DNA of 64,000 nt from Spirometra erinaceieuropaei (Eukaryota > Platyhelminthes > Cestoda > Diphyllobothriidea > Diphyllobothriidae). Where the stretch lies: positions 5,306,881 to 5,370,880 of the forward strand of contig CACRXP010000001.1 in the NCBI GenBank assembly GCA_902702965.1. Reading direction: 5' to 3'. The translations under genes were made by a program, and so were the position numbers. The notes under the pieces were generated by a model. It had not been told where the DNA came from and did no database searches. It was given only the letters and a program-made list of their open reading frames with translations. Numbering within the stretch: the first letter of the stretch is position 1; every line of letters starts with the position of its first letter. Shown in pieces: positions 23,738 through 35,490 of the stretch.

Positions 23738-24705
23738 GAAGAGAGTGACCAATCTCATGAAATGCGTTTTCGATTAGGAAGGACTACTTAGGCGCGGTTG
23801 CAATACTGATTATCATGCGGCATAATCCTATAATATTTCGGACTCGCCAGGATGTCAGCTTTTGAATTCACTGCTTTTCCATTCCCTGTAGAAACTGTAC
23901 TCGGTGACAAATGACTACTTAATTAGCATGCATTTTCACAACGATTTTCGGTAATCTTGCAAATTCGAATATATTTTATAGAAACCACGAACGAAAATAA
24001 GCTTTCTTTCAGTCATTTGATAGAGAATCACGTCATAGTTATAGGTTATACTCAAAGAGGGAATATAAATAGCGTTTAATCAAGTTTTCTTATTGCCGAA
24101 TAAATTGGAGCCTGATCAGTCGTTGCATTAGCGCTTAGTGATTTCAGTCTACAAAGTGCATGCGTTCCGCGTAAAGAATATCACATATTCTTCTACGATT
24201 TAAAAAAGATGTCGTATAGAGTCCATAAAATTTTGCAATGGATGCGGACCATGCTGTGCATTTCATGAGGAGGAGTGGTAAACGGATGGGTACGATGCTG
24301 TATGAGTGAACACTGCACGATCTTAAAAATCGCATGATTAGAAACTTTTTTAAAACCTAATTATATTCCCTCTTCGAGTATAACATAAATATGACGTGAT
24401 TCTCTATCAGATGACTAAAGGAAAGCATATTTTTGTTCGTGGTTTCTATAAAATATATTCAAATTTGCACTACCGAAAATCAGTGTGAAAAATTCATGCT
24501 AATTAAGTAGTCATTTGCCACCGAGTACAGTTTCTACATGGAATGGAAAAACAGTGAATTCAAAAGCTGACATCCTGGCGAGTCCTAAATATTATAGGAT
24601 TATGCCGCTTGATAATCAGTATTGCAACCGCGCTTAAGTAGTCCTTCCTAATCGAAAACACATTTCAGAATTTCAGCCAACGTTTCATGAGATCGGTCGT
24701 TACTG
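23738..24705. mobile_element. Palindromic element, copy 3
   Basis: Arms match closely: the left CGATTAGGAAGGACTACTTA block, the GCATAATCCTATAATATTTC block and AATTAGCATGCATTTTCAC all recur inverted on the right. Right end ...TTACTG followed by TA; the left TA is degraded. Subfamily with GATCTCATGAAATG ends. Confidence 0.75.
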
Positions 24706-25589
24706 TACATTGAAGACTTTGTTGATATTATCATTATGGATGGGGCTGTTTACCCATTTTGACCTCCCGTTCCCAAGCCATACGGCCATATATGACCTTA
24801 TTACTTTACGGGAGTGTTGATTAGGTCAACTGAAGTAGCCATCCTTGCAAAAGCAAGTAAAAGGATGCATGCACATAGCGGTAGTCTAGATGAGCAGCTA
24901 ATTTTTGTGATAATTACATAAAATGGACCTAACTGAGAGTACTCTTTATACTTTAGCGATTTTAGGAGTCCGATAAATGGATTAATATTTGGCACCCCTT
25001 TGTTTATACTTCAAGAAACGAATACATGATGATAAGTCAACGAGAAGTCTCCTTTAACGCGTCAACTCCAAACGGTTTTCTAGGCTAATTATTTGCATAT
25101 GTGGCAATAAATAAGCCCAGCTAACCATTTTTATGGAGGAAATAATGCAAGTTTTCCTGAGTTACTTTCTCTGGCGACAGAAGAACGAGTTTTTCTTAGC
25201 CAAGAAGGCTGCCAAGTCACATTATGGATCCAGTCTTGAGATGCAAACAAAATGCGTGCAATTTCCGATCAGGTCTACTTTCAGAGGACGCTCCGTCCCC
25301 GATTCACCTACTTAGTAAAGTGAGCAAAACTTCAGAGGCACATGGAAGGACGAAAGAAGAAGAGTAGGAATTATGTAAGTAGTTGGCATTAAGGAACGAC
25401 CGGTTGAAAATTCCGCATCTTTTTGCGACAAGTTCGCATACTGGCTGTGCTCAACAGGGGTTCCGAATTGCGATTACGGTGCTCCGAGCTGCTGAATCTC
25501 TACGACTGTGTATCGGCCCTGCCTATTCCTTTGGTTTGCAAATCTCTAACGCAAACGCAGGCGTGGAATGACGCTGCTGTCAATAAAAA
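24706..25589. other. No gene or promoter recognised upstream of the ankyrin gene
   Basis: The promoter and any 5' UTR exon of the ankyrin gene should lie here or further left, but I see no convincing TATA/initiator pair. Confidence 0.35.
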
Positions 25590-25830
25590 CGGACAACGCC
25601 TGATGCTTGTTGGTGTCCATGCTCGTTACACCCGATCCCTCCTCGGTGTTCCTGATCATGTCTTGACACCCAGCCCAGAAGAGTGAGGGAAGGGAGGGTG
25701 CGGTCAATGCAGCGCAAGTCTACTATTATCATAAAGTAATTTGCGTACAAGCCACCACTCCTGCTCTCATCATGCTCTGGGACATTTAGTGGACATCGTC
25801 CGTATCGACGGTCCAACTGCCCTGTTCCGT
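25590..25830 (+). repeat. Repeat family A copy, just upstream of the ankyrin gene
   Basis: ATCATGTCTTGACACCCAGC, GGTGCGGTCAATGCAGCG, CAAGTCTACTATTATCATAA and ATCGACGGTCCAACTGCC. It ends about 190 bp before the possible 5' UTR acceptor of exon 1. Confidence 0.6.
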
Positions 25831-26079
25831 GATTAGGGTGTGGGGAAGGAAGCAGCCAAATGGGTTGCCCTTACAGCAGAGTAAATTTATCCCGTCATAT
25901 CTGCAGAAATAAAGTGAGTTGAATGCCCCCCTCCCCCCATGACCACCGGGCACTCCTTATAAATTCAGTTGCTCAACCTGATGGAAAACGTTTACTACTT
26001 TCCGATTTCAGCCTTGAAGTTCCGTCGCTGGAAGTGATTCGGAAGTTGGCTTTATCGCTTGTCCCCTGACTTCCTACGA

Positions 26080-26268
26080 ATGAGCGTGCTGGACGCCCTA
26101 AAAAACGGTCACTCCAAGCATCTGACCAATGGTGTGGCCGAGACGAATGATTTAAACAAGGTGGACTCGAGGGGTTACACGGCCATACACTGGGCCTGCT
26201 ACTACCGTCGATTGACAGAACTGAAAAAGTTACTCGACGCGGGCGCCATGCTCAGTCACCCGAACAAG
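26080..26268 (+). CDS. Ankyrin-repeat protein, exon 1 (start codon)
   Basis: 63 codons, beginning MSVLDALKNGHSKHL and containing one clear ankyrin helix start (GYTAIHWACYY, about residues 33-43) preceded by a degenerate capping repeat. I chose ATG 26080 because the same frame is closed by TGA at 26035-26037. A TTG at 26059 is in frame but is not a credible start. The exon ends at AAC AAG followed by GTATAC, phase 0. A good acceptor (pyrimidine tract then TTTCAG ending at 26020) lies 59 bp upstream of the ATG, so the real exon may begin at 26021 with 5' UTR and have a non-coding exon further upstream. It is three codons shorter than the 66-codon module of the later exons. Confidence 0.82.
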
Positions 26269-26693
26269 GTATACTTCATGTGTCTGAAATAAAACTGAAC
26301 ATATTACGCAGACCAAAGTTGTATACGAAAAGAGCAAAAAGTGTAATTTGACTTGTCCTTAACCAAAACCTGACGACTAAATCAGATTACTCCAATTGAC
26401 TTGGTACCGTCAACATAGCTGAGTATATGACGATTGAAAGGTCGTTAGCAAGCCAGGCCACAGAACATGCATCTGCGTCTTTCGGAAATACGGATATATT
26501 GATGTAGCCCGGTTTCGGTTGTATTCTTCCTGACCACCATATGGGAACAGAAACGCAAATGTTTACAAGAAGGCAGAGTAGACGACCCGCAGGTTGGGCA
26601 TAGCGTCGAAACGAGGGTTGCCAGTATTTCGCCACCTGTCACAGCAGGTCGGGCCTATATTCACACAGGAATGGGTGCACACGGATCAAACTA

Positions 26694-27683
26694 CAGTACG
26701 AGGGTTTACTCATGAAATGCCAATCGAAATTCCAAAATGCGTTTTCGTCTGGAAAAGATTAATTAAGTGGGGTTTTAAAACTATTCATCATGCAACGCAT
26801 TTCTATAATAATTAAGCTACCTTAGAATGCTGGCTTTCGGACAAACTTATATACGGCTGCATGCAAAAACTGCACCGTAAAAATGACTCCTTACGCAGCA
26901 TGCATATTCCTCACTGATTTTCAAAGCACTTAAAAATTCAATCATATTTAATGAAAAATATGCATAGAAATATTTATTCTTTTGCTCATTCGGTAGAAAA
27001 TGACGCTTTATTCAAATTTTAAATTCGAAAGAAAGGTAAAATTAGGTTTTAAAAAAGGTTATAATTGCGAGATTTCCTAATACCGTGAAATGGCCCTTCA
27101 TAAAACGTCATGTCTCCGCATTTACCAATGTGGCTTGTACAGTTAACAATATAGCTCAAATCCACTGCTACATTTTATGAACCCCATATGGTCTCCTCTT
27201 AATACCGTAGAGAAATGTGTGGTTTCCCATATGCGGAAAATATATGGCTTGTAGTTTGGAAACTCTGAATGCAAGTGTAACGATAGAGGGGCTCAAGATT
27301 ATTCGGGAATTGGAAAAGTTTTTAAAAACCGAATTATGTCCCTCCTTTCGAGTATAAATTTGGAAAAAGACGTAATTTCCTACCGAATAAGCAAGAGACT
27401 GGATATTTTTTGCATGTTTTTCATGAAATATAATTGACCTTTTGAGGGCATCGAAAACCAACGAGAAAATGCATGCTACGTAAGTAGTCATTTGTCACAG
27501 AGTTTGGTTTTTGCATGCAGCCGGGAAAAAGCTCGTTAGAAAGGCGGCATCCTGAGGTAGCTAAATCATTATAGAATTATGCTATGCGATGGCTAGTTTG
27601 ACAACCCTGCTTACTTAATCTTTTCGAAACGAAGACGCATTTCGGAATTTCGGTTGACATTTCAAGAGTTAACCCACCTATTA
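26694..27683. mobile_element. Palindromic element, copy 4 (intron 1)
   Basis: Flanked by TA on both sides, left end CAGTACGAGGG, right end ...CACCTATTA. Arms share ATTAATTAAGT, GGCTGCATGCAAAAAC and GCAGCATGCAT in inverse orientation. It lies inside intron 1 of the ankyrin gene. Confidence 0.75.
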
Positions 27684-27729
27684 TACATATATGGTCAGCC
27701 AGACATTTGCCAACGACGGTGTCCACCCG

Positions 27730-28030
27730 GGCAGGTGTAGAACGGTGATTTGCGCCTGAATGAGTTTGTGATGAGAGGGGACTTTCGCAGCATCGTCCGC
27801 ACTCTCTTTTCCCTCATCCATCTGAGGCCAGTGGCAAGAGGGAGTCTGGGCTACTGGGGGTGGATTCAGGAGCTGTGACTGACAAGGCTAAATGGTCCGT
27901 CTACGCGTGTAAAACCCGCGCACAATAGACCAGGTTTTCAAGGAGACGGGTGGGAGGTCCGGATTCCAGCTGAGCGGAAGTACCATAGAGGTCACATTCA
28001 GAAGGAATCATTGTAGCCTGACTCTCTATA
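27730..28030 (-). repeat. Repeat family A, diverged copy (intron 1)
   Basis: GATTTGCGCCTGAATGAGTT, GGGGACTTTCGCAGCATC, GTCCGCACTCTCTTTTCCCT match the inverse of the family, immediately after palindromic copy 4. Confidence 0.5.
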
Positions 28031-30994
28031 TTGAGAAAATCGCGTTATGCCGTTAGTTGGCAGCCTACTAAGTCACGAATTTTAGTGCAACCTAGTAGTT
28101 TCAAAAAAGTGAGATTTTTTTGTAGTTGTAAGATTTTCTGGAGTGCTGTGGGGACAGATACGTTGACCACGACTAGTGTCTTTTTAAGTTTTCGTGTAGC
28201 GATGCTGCAGTAATAAAGATTTTCATGAGCTCCCATCCCAAGAAGCCGTCCTGCAAAAAAGAAATGAAAGTATAAGTAACAGATACAGTCAAAACGTACA
28301 ATTTTCAGTGCGTTAATACAATCTGTTCTCCTTAAAATTACTGAATGTTTTTGAGCGACGTACGGAGCCGTCGAGCCGGAGAACACCCGTAAATGTCAGC
28401 GAATTCTTGGCAGGTTTCGGTTCCTTCAGCTGATTGCTCAAACCAATTGTTTGTTCCTATCATAACTTGCAAATCGCAACAGTTCCTCTAAGTGGTCATT
28501 TGTGTAATGGGTTCACGGGCGTTTTTCGCAAAAAACATCTGGCTGACATTTATTTGCTCATATGAGTATGAAGTGTAACCGTCCAAGACAATGGACGTCT
28601 ACGACAAAAGACTGCGACTGATATTCCCTTGATTAAAAAACAAAACCTTTCTAAAATGTTCTCCTTCAAACTGTTTCGCTAGAATCGTTTGTGAATGAAT
28701 AGTCACGTTCTGCATCTTTTTCCAAGCCACAGTTAGGATAAAAACTAAAATAGTTTGCCTTTTCGTGCGTTTTTCTGACTTATGTTGTCAACAGTTTTGC
28801 CGTAAATGACGAAACTCCCATTTCTGTTTATTGTGGAGCCATTTTCTTTGACCCTGCTTAATTACTGCCCTATTCTATTAATAAAAACGCGCTTTACAAT
28901 GAGCAGTAAATACTATGGCATTTTTACTACGGTCGACGAGCTATGCGCAACTTTTTAGATTAAAATAGCCACTTTGTGTTGGGTCTTTTCGCATTTGCTA
29001 ATGCCGTATTTGTATATGCCAGGAGATAGCGCATGGTAAAACAAAATTTGGTTGATGGCGTTACGAATGCTTTTTAGAGCGTCCAATTACACCCATTTAC
29101 TACTTCAAAATTTTAATAAGTGAGTTTTTTCCGACAGTAGCGTTGTTACCTACATCTTGACTTACCTGGTTTACACCAAAACAAAAAAGCATATTTGAGG
29201 TCGTCAAAGGTTGTTTTGGCAAAAGAGCTAGAGCTTATGTTAATTATATGTTTTACAGACACGCACAGCTGTACCCTGAGGACGCTAGTTAGCAACTCAG
29301 GTCGTCTTGATATAAGATTCCACAATAACTTTGGATACAGTCGATAAAATTGAGAAGGAGCAAATTTAACTTCGGAAAAGTTTGTTGAGTTTGCCGATCT
29401 GTGCGTCTTGTCGATCCGTTTAATGTAGAGAGCAGATTCCGTCATTTGGATTTTAAAAAGGCTCAATGGTGTCCTCACAGATGATCGCATAACGACAAGC
29501 CAACATTTAAAAGGAATAACGACGGAGAAATGCGAAATTAAAATGACACTTCGGGTTTCTTAACTGTCATCGGCCGGCCAAACCGAAAACCCACATCATG
29601 CCGGCCCGAGATTCGAACGGGGTCAGATGCTCCGCCATTTAGTAGCATGCTTGTTGCCTTATCGGTCGCGATCGAGAACAGAGAGTACCTCCAAAGTAGC
29701 TTGTACAGTGTGCGCAGATCACCCTGTCCAAAGACTTTGTCCAGCCAGGCCCATCCCCTTTCGGCTTTGCATGTGAAAACTGGTTAGAGTGGGAATTGAC
29801 TTTCCCGTGGAGGTATCGACCGGAGGTCACAGCCTGTTTCGGTGGGTCAGTTTCCATCTTATCAGGAAGAATAGGAAAAGCACCGGAAAAATCTTTTACA
29901 TGGTGTCCATCCCTCTGCACGCAATAGACTTGCCAGATAGAAAGGACTTTGATTGGGATGGACTCAAATCTATGGAAGTCACGCCTGTGGACTCAGTGAA
30001 TAGAGCCCTATTCCTCTCCCCCCCGATGATTGTGCAGGTTTATTTTTAGCTTGACCGACCATTTCACAGGGGCCGGAAAGCCAGCCAGCACTGTACCGGG
30101 GACTGAATGCTGGATATGACATTACGTAGACATTTGACTTCGTCTGTAACTTCTAATAACTAGAACGTTTTATTGCCGAAAGCTTTAGTATCACGCAGTT
30201 AAGACCTTCATGATGTACCTCGTAGTGCTTCTAGTTTTAATTGCCAAAATATTATTAATAACTCTTCTCCGAATTTCGTGTGACCTCTAACTTACAAGCG
30301 GAAATGGGTTGTAAACGAATATATTGGAAACTTTCAGCAAAAAATTGATTCGCTGTGGTAATCGCCTCTTGGCGAACCGCACGATTTTCTTCACCTACCG
30401 TTGCCAAAGCGTTTGCTTCGGGATAAAATTCTAAAATATCAAAGCATTTTAGGCCTTTCCTGGGAAAAACTGACACAAAGAACGAAGCATGTCGCTGCCC
30501 ACAGTAGAGAAGCGAGTTACCTCGAAACCGACCAAGCATCGATACGCATCTGGATCATCGATTCCCGTTCACTGCAAATTTTTTTGTTGCGTGATTTTTT
30601 CTAATCTCATAGTCTATTTTAGGGCTAGTTGTATAAACAGCAGGCTTCATCAGTTGTCTGGCATTTTCGCGAATCTCGTGAAGAGGACGTACCTTTATTT
30701 AAATTATGAACTTAAAATGCTACCAATGTCTAAAGGTTTTAGGGAGAGTGGAACAGGTAGAGATGCTTACCTAGAATAGACCTATTTTACGTAAGCAAAC
30801 CCTCCACCAAAGGCCAACATATGCAGAGATATATATATATGCATTTTTGAATTGGGACAGTATATCCGTAAGCTATTTTGAGCGTTCAAAATGTTAGCGA
30901 TAACACATCAGGGCAGTGAAGATACTGTCAGACAACAAAAGCCCAATAAGAGCCTTTAGCTTGCTATACTGATTTGCTCTTTTCAAATTTTCAG
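28031..30994. other. Rest of intron 1: no gene recognised
   Basis: AT-rich intronic sequence; one SINE-like fragment at 29.6 kb. Frames of 86-114 codons on both strands are unrecognised. Confidence 0.4.
29575..29690 (-). mobile_element. tRNA-like SINE fragment
   Basis: - strand: TAAGGCAACAAGCATGCTAC, TAAATGGCGGAGCATCTGAC, then CCCGTTCGAATCTCGGGCCG (box B intact) and a GGTTTTCGGTTTGGCCGGCCGA tail. It could be a separate SINE family. Confidence 0.4.
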
Positions 30995-31192
30995 GACGGG
31001 AACACTGCCCTCCATCTAGCCGCACAGGTCGGTTTCGTTGAAGGCGCGGAGGAATTGCTACTACGTGGAGCGGACCCCGAAGCTATCGACCTTTCTGGAT
31101 GTACCCCTCTGATCCAGGCCTGTCAAAAGAAACAGGAAGCGGTAATTCAGCTACTCATCAAATATGGCTCTGACGTAAATCACTTCTCGAGG
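30995..31192 (+). CDS. Ankyrin-repeat protein, exon 2 (two repeats)
   Basis: 66 codons, 198 bp. Preceded by TTTTCAG and followed by GTGGGT; both junctions are phase 0. The two repeats start with DGNTALHLAAQVGF and SGCTPLIQACQKK and end with the turns LLLRGADPEAID and LIKYGSDVNHF. The first repeat joins directly onto the last residues of exon 1 (HPNK), completing a repeat boundary, which supports exon adjacency despite the 4.7-kb intron. An open frame runs a little upstream into the intron but is excluded by the acceptor. Confidence 0.88.
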
Positions 31193-31328
31193 GTGGGTAC
31201 CCACAGGTCAAATGGTTTGTGCTTATTTGTCCTGTAGGAAACGTAAACTCTTTTTCCTTATCATCAGGTGACATCTAGCACCAAAGGCTTTAGAGGTGTT
31301 ATGCAAATAAAATCGAATCCACTGCTTA

Positions 31329-32319
31329 CAGTAGGTGGATTAACTCATGAAATGTCAACCGAAATTCCGAAATGCGTCTTCGTTTCGAAAAGATTAATTA
31401 AGTAGGGTTATCAGACTAGCATCGCGCAGCATAATTCTAGAATGATTTAGCTTCCTCAGGATGACTCCTTTCGAACGAACTTCTTTCTGGCTGCATGCAA
31501 AAATCAAACTCTGTGACAAATGACTACTCTAATAGCATGCATTTTCTCGTTGATTTTCGATGCCCTCAAAAAGTCCATTATATTTCATGAAAAACATGCA
31601 TAAAATATTCAGTCTCTTGCGTATTCGGTAGGAAATTACGTCTTTTTCCAATTTTATGCTGGAAGGAAGGGTATAATTCGGTTTTTAAAAACTTTTCCAA
31701 TTCCCGAATAATTTTGAACCCGATCTGCCGTTACACCTGCATTCAGGGTCTCCAAACTACAAGCCATATATTACCCGCGTGCGGAAATCCTTACATTTCT
31801 CTACAGTATGAAGAGGAGACCATATGAGGTTCATAAAATGTAGCAGTGGATTTGAGGTGTAATGTTAACTTTGCAAGCCACATTGGTAAATGCGGAGACA
31901 TGACGTTTTATGAAGGGCCATTTTACGGTATTAAAAAATCTCACAATTAGAACCTTTTTTAAAACCGAATTGTATCCTTTCTTCGAATATCAGATTGGAA
32001 GAAAACGTCATTTTCTACTGAATTAACAAAAAATGAATATTTCTACACATATTTCGCATGAAATATAATTGAATTTTTAAGTGCATCGAAAATCAGTGAG
32101 AAATATGCATGCTACGTAAGTAGTCATTTTTTACAGAGTAAAGTTTTTGCATGCAGCCGTAAAGAACTTTGTTTAAAAGCCGGCATTCTGAGATAACTGA
32201 ATTATCGTAGAATTATGTCGCGCAATGATTAGTTTTGCAACCCTACTTAGTTAATCCTCTCCAATCGAAGACCCATTTCGGAATTTCGATTGACATTTCA
32301 TAAGTAGGCCCATCTACTG
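31329..32319. mobile_element. Palindromic element, copy 5 (intron 2)
   Basis: The cleanest copy for the ends: TA, then CAGTAGGTGGATTAACTCAT..., and at the right ...CCCATCTACTG then TA. Arms about 380 bp, centre about 230 bp. It starts only 137 bp after the exon 2 donor. Confidence 0.8.
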
Positions 32320-34206
32320 TAGTAGTGATTGCTAAGGAAATTAAATTTTCTCTTTGGAAATTCCCAACATGTTGGTCTTTCACTCATTTTGCCTGTTAGT
32401 TATGGACCAAGTGAAATTCACTATATGCCGGCCGTGTGATCCCCTACCGCGCAAACTCTTTACTGGATCGATAATGGACTCAGCATATGAACAGTGCATT
32501 GTCTCAGACAGTGCAAAGTTTTCACTGTCTCCGTTCTCAAACTTTGCAATCAACTGGCTGCTCCCTACAGTCCATGCAACCATGTAAGACTTAGAAGGGG
32601 AAGTCGACATGCTAGCCGATGACAGGATCATCGCATTATTACAGCAGGTGGTCCGCACCTTCCGTCGCTAATTAGTTCTCGTGCTGTCGAGTCTGTTGCT
32701 TTTTATCCGATTTTTTTCGACCTACGCATAGTCACCGTGACCGCTGTCTTTCTTGCAAATCGCAGTGGAACCTTTTTCAAAACGAACAGCAAGTTCGACT
32801 CTCTGAAATGCCAGACTAAAAGTACATTTAAATAGGGAGGCTCGAGAAATTCCGGTGGTGATGGTATTCGAATGAATGCGATAGTTATTTATTATCTACT
32901 CGGAAACCCCTCCCGCTTGCAACACAGAATACGAGACGAGGTTCAGAAAGTCTCTGGAATCCTGACAAAAGTGTTAAAAAGCCTGAAAACGAACTACGTG
33001 AGTTTCGTGAATTTTTGTCTGTGAACAACCATGCCATCGGCTGTTGATGTAGCCTAACGACTGTCTTTCGGGGTAGCTGGCGTTCTATCATCTACATACG
33101 TAATACCACAACTTCCCACCGAAACTGACAACGTAAATTTTCATGTCAGAAGAGTGCGCTGAAGCTAGACTATTATTTTTTTAAGGTTTGATGATCTGTG
33201 GGCTCAGAAGCTGGGTCAGGACAGACGCATTGGAATTGTCATTTGGTTGCCATCACGTGCTAGTGCTACTCAATCCAGGCCGGCGTTTGATATTTGAGTC
33301 CGAATCAGATGCGCATGAAGCAAGTAAAATGTACTCTCGCACGCGGTAGGGGTTGACTTTCGATCCGAGGTCTGGGAGGCTAAGGCAAGATGGACCTGCC
33401 CATATGCACCAACCGTGATGGTAGACTAGAAGGCGCTAATCTCATTCGATATCAAAACAATTTAAACACAACGATTTTTAGCAAATCTGTAGGAGTCTTA
33501 CGATGCTGGCTGTAGGACCAGAAAAATGCTCTATTACTTACAGCGTCACCAAGTCTCCGTGGATAACAACCAGGCATTATTCAGTGTTGCCAACTTGTTC
33601 GAGTTTCCGGTTTTACATATGGACTAACTGATAACTTAATTCGTCCATAATTCTAATCATCATCCTTTGTTTAAACATGGGGCACCTTAAAAGACAAGTG
33701 CTAGCTAGAAAATTGTAGAGATAAGGGCAATTTTTACAGGTATACAGACATGTTAATCACCAGGCCTATCGCTTTTAAGACTTACTACCTTTATATGCGC
33801 GTTCATCAATGTTCAGATTATTTCATCCCTAGACCCATATGCGTACTAAGAAATTGACTCTTCCAGCTTACTTTATAAGTGAGCACTGCCTGAAATCATG
33901 TCGACAAGCAAATGAAAACCTCGTCAGTAGCAGTTAATTAGCTACGTATTCATAATTAATCCCCCCAGAGGGCCTACACACGGACCAAAGAATGACTGAG
34001 GGTAAAAAATATAAAATATTCCCATGGAAATGAACCAGAAACTATGAGGCTATTCTTCCAGCGAATGCGCATTTTTAAGGCTTCTTTGGCTTTTCTGGCA
34101 CCAATATGCAGTGTGCATCAACTAGCATTCCGATTTCAGTAACTGCTGATATAAACGTCAGAAGCGACGGATCGGTATGTTTAACAGCCAATAGAAGCGA
34201 AGAAGC
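32320..34206. other. Part of intron 2: nothing recognised
   Basis: AT-rich sequence without recognisable coding or repeat content. Confidence 0.4.
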
Positions 34207-34300
34207 GAGTCCCAGGAAGCAGTCGTGAAGAAGGAGACATGATCGCTGGGACGAGAGCTTTATTCGCCCAGCGATCGTGTCTCCTTCTTCATACTTAACA
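34207..34300. repeat. Hairpin element, copy 1 (intron 2)
   Basis: GAGTCCCAG is followed by 24-bp arms at 34228-34251 and 34267-34290 that pair with one mismatch around a 15-base loop. The - strand loop contains AATAAA. Related to 56112-56200. Confidence 0.7.
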
Positions 34301-34384
34301 GCATCTACTTTTGCTTCGGCTCAAACTGATATGGCTTGTTTCTCACTGTATATGTGATCCAAGTTTAAGTCGCCCTTTAACACA

Positions 34385-34735
34385 ACTATATGACAGTCCG
34401 ACCGTGGATTTCGACGATGTACACCGTATGCTCCACGACATAGCGCGAGCAAAGACGGCGGCTTGCGTGTGAATTAGTTTCCAGTGGCAGTAGACTTGGG
34501 CTACATCTATCGCACTCTCTCCTCCTTATGCACCTGGACCTGGTGTCGAAATTGAGGCAAGAAGACCGGATGCAGGAGAAGGTGCAGGTGGTTGGCGCGA
34601 CCGAAGTCGCCCCCAGGCGTGCCACCACACCGGCTGCGATTCTACGGGGTCGGAGTGCCATAGACGCCTTATTAAGGACCCATTGAAGCCTGATTCTCAG
34701 GCCACTGGTCTGCCACTCCACGTAAACACACACTA
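34385..34735 (-). repeat. Repeat family A copy (intron 2)
   Basis: GACCGTGGATTTCGACGATG, CACCGTATGCTCCACGACAT, GGCTTGCGTGTGAATTAG, CGCACTCTCTCCTCCTT, CCTGGTGTCGAAATTGAG in the inverse order. The 115-codon - strand frame here is repeat, not a gene. Confidence 0.6.
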
Positions 34736-34744
34736 GGCTGACTG

Positions 34745-35480
34745 TGAAGTCCGAGTTATCCCGTCAAATGACAACCATCCAAGCCACGACCTTTAGCGCA
34801 CCGTGAAAGCTTCAAGCGCATCAGATTGTTCATAGTGAGGAAAGTGCGCTGAGTCGTCGACCTACCTTCATACTCAGAGGCACCAGTCAATTGTCTGATG
34901 CCGAAGTGGTTGCTGTGGCGGACAGAGCTAGAACGCTCGTCTGCGCGCTCCACAGGCACGCTCTAGTTCCCAAAACGAACACACCCGAATTACACAGACA
35001 AGGGGATAGAACGGTCAGATCTTACATGCAGCAAAGGAACTGCACGGAGAAAGGAGTCGAAAAGCACATCTTCTACTTGCATGAGAGGTGCCGGGGATGT
35101 GGGATTTTGGAAACGGATATGAATAATGAATGTGCTGATAGGAGAAGCGTGGTGATGCGGTCATGTCTGTGGTGATTTATTGCGGATTTTCATAAAGCTG
35201 CATGTGACGTAGTAGGCCCATGCAGTGAGGGAATGTGCGTGGACAGTATGGGTAGTTGAGGCGGGTGCGGTGGCTGTATGCCGCTGCTCCTGACACTAGC
35301 TCGACAGTCTCTGTGGACGGGTCCGCAAGTGGCCGACCAGGTCGATGCGTGATGCACATGTGTGGTGGCAGTGATGGCATGATACGTTCGGGGCTGTAGA
35401 ATCGGCTGGGGCGGTGAGGCTGTTAGATGTGGTCATGATGGGGGATTGAGAGTCGTAAGTGCTGCATTTGGGAGCGTTTC
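34745..35480 (-). mobile_element. LINE 3' end: C2H2 zinc-finger tail plus 3' UTR
   Basis: On the - strand, 35177-35380 encodes the C-terminus of a flatworm LINE ORF: the remnant SRIDLVGHLRT (different frame), then YSHRTRLNYPYCPRTF and MGLLRHMQLYE, i.e. a C2H2 finger in which the first Cys is replaced by Tyr. One frameshift separates the two fingers. From 35176 down to about 34745 the sequence is the 3' UTR of the same element; it recurs in the other orientation at 37.87 kb and in part at 9.78 kb. The assignment of the finger tail to a LINE is from knowledge of tapeworm repeats; the recurrence of the UTR is seen directly. Confidence 0.68.
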
Positions 35481-35490
35481 TTGGTATTCC

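Noticed and set aside
26059..26079. TTG start extending exon 1 by seven codons
   Set aside because: TTG is not a usual start in animals and an in-frame stop precedes it; ATG 26080 is preferred.
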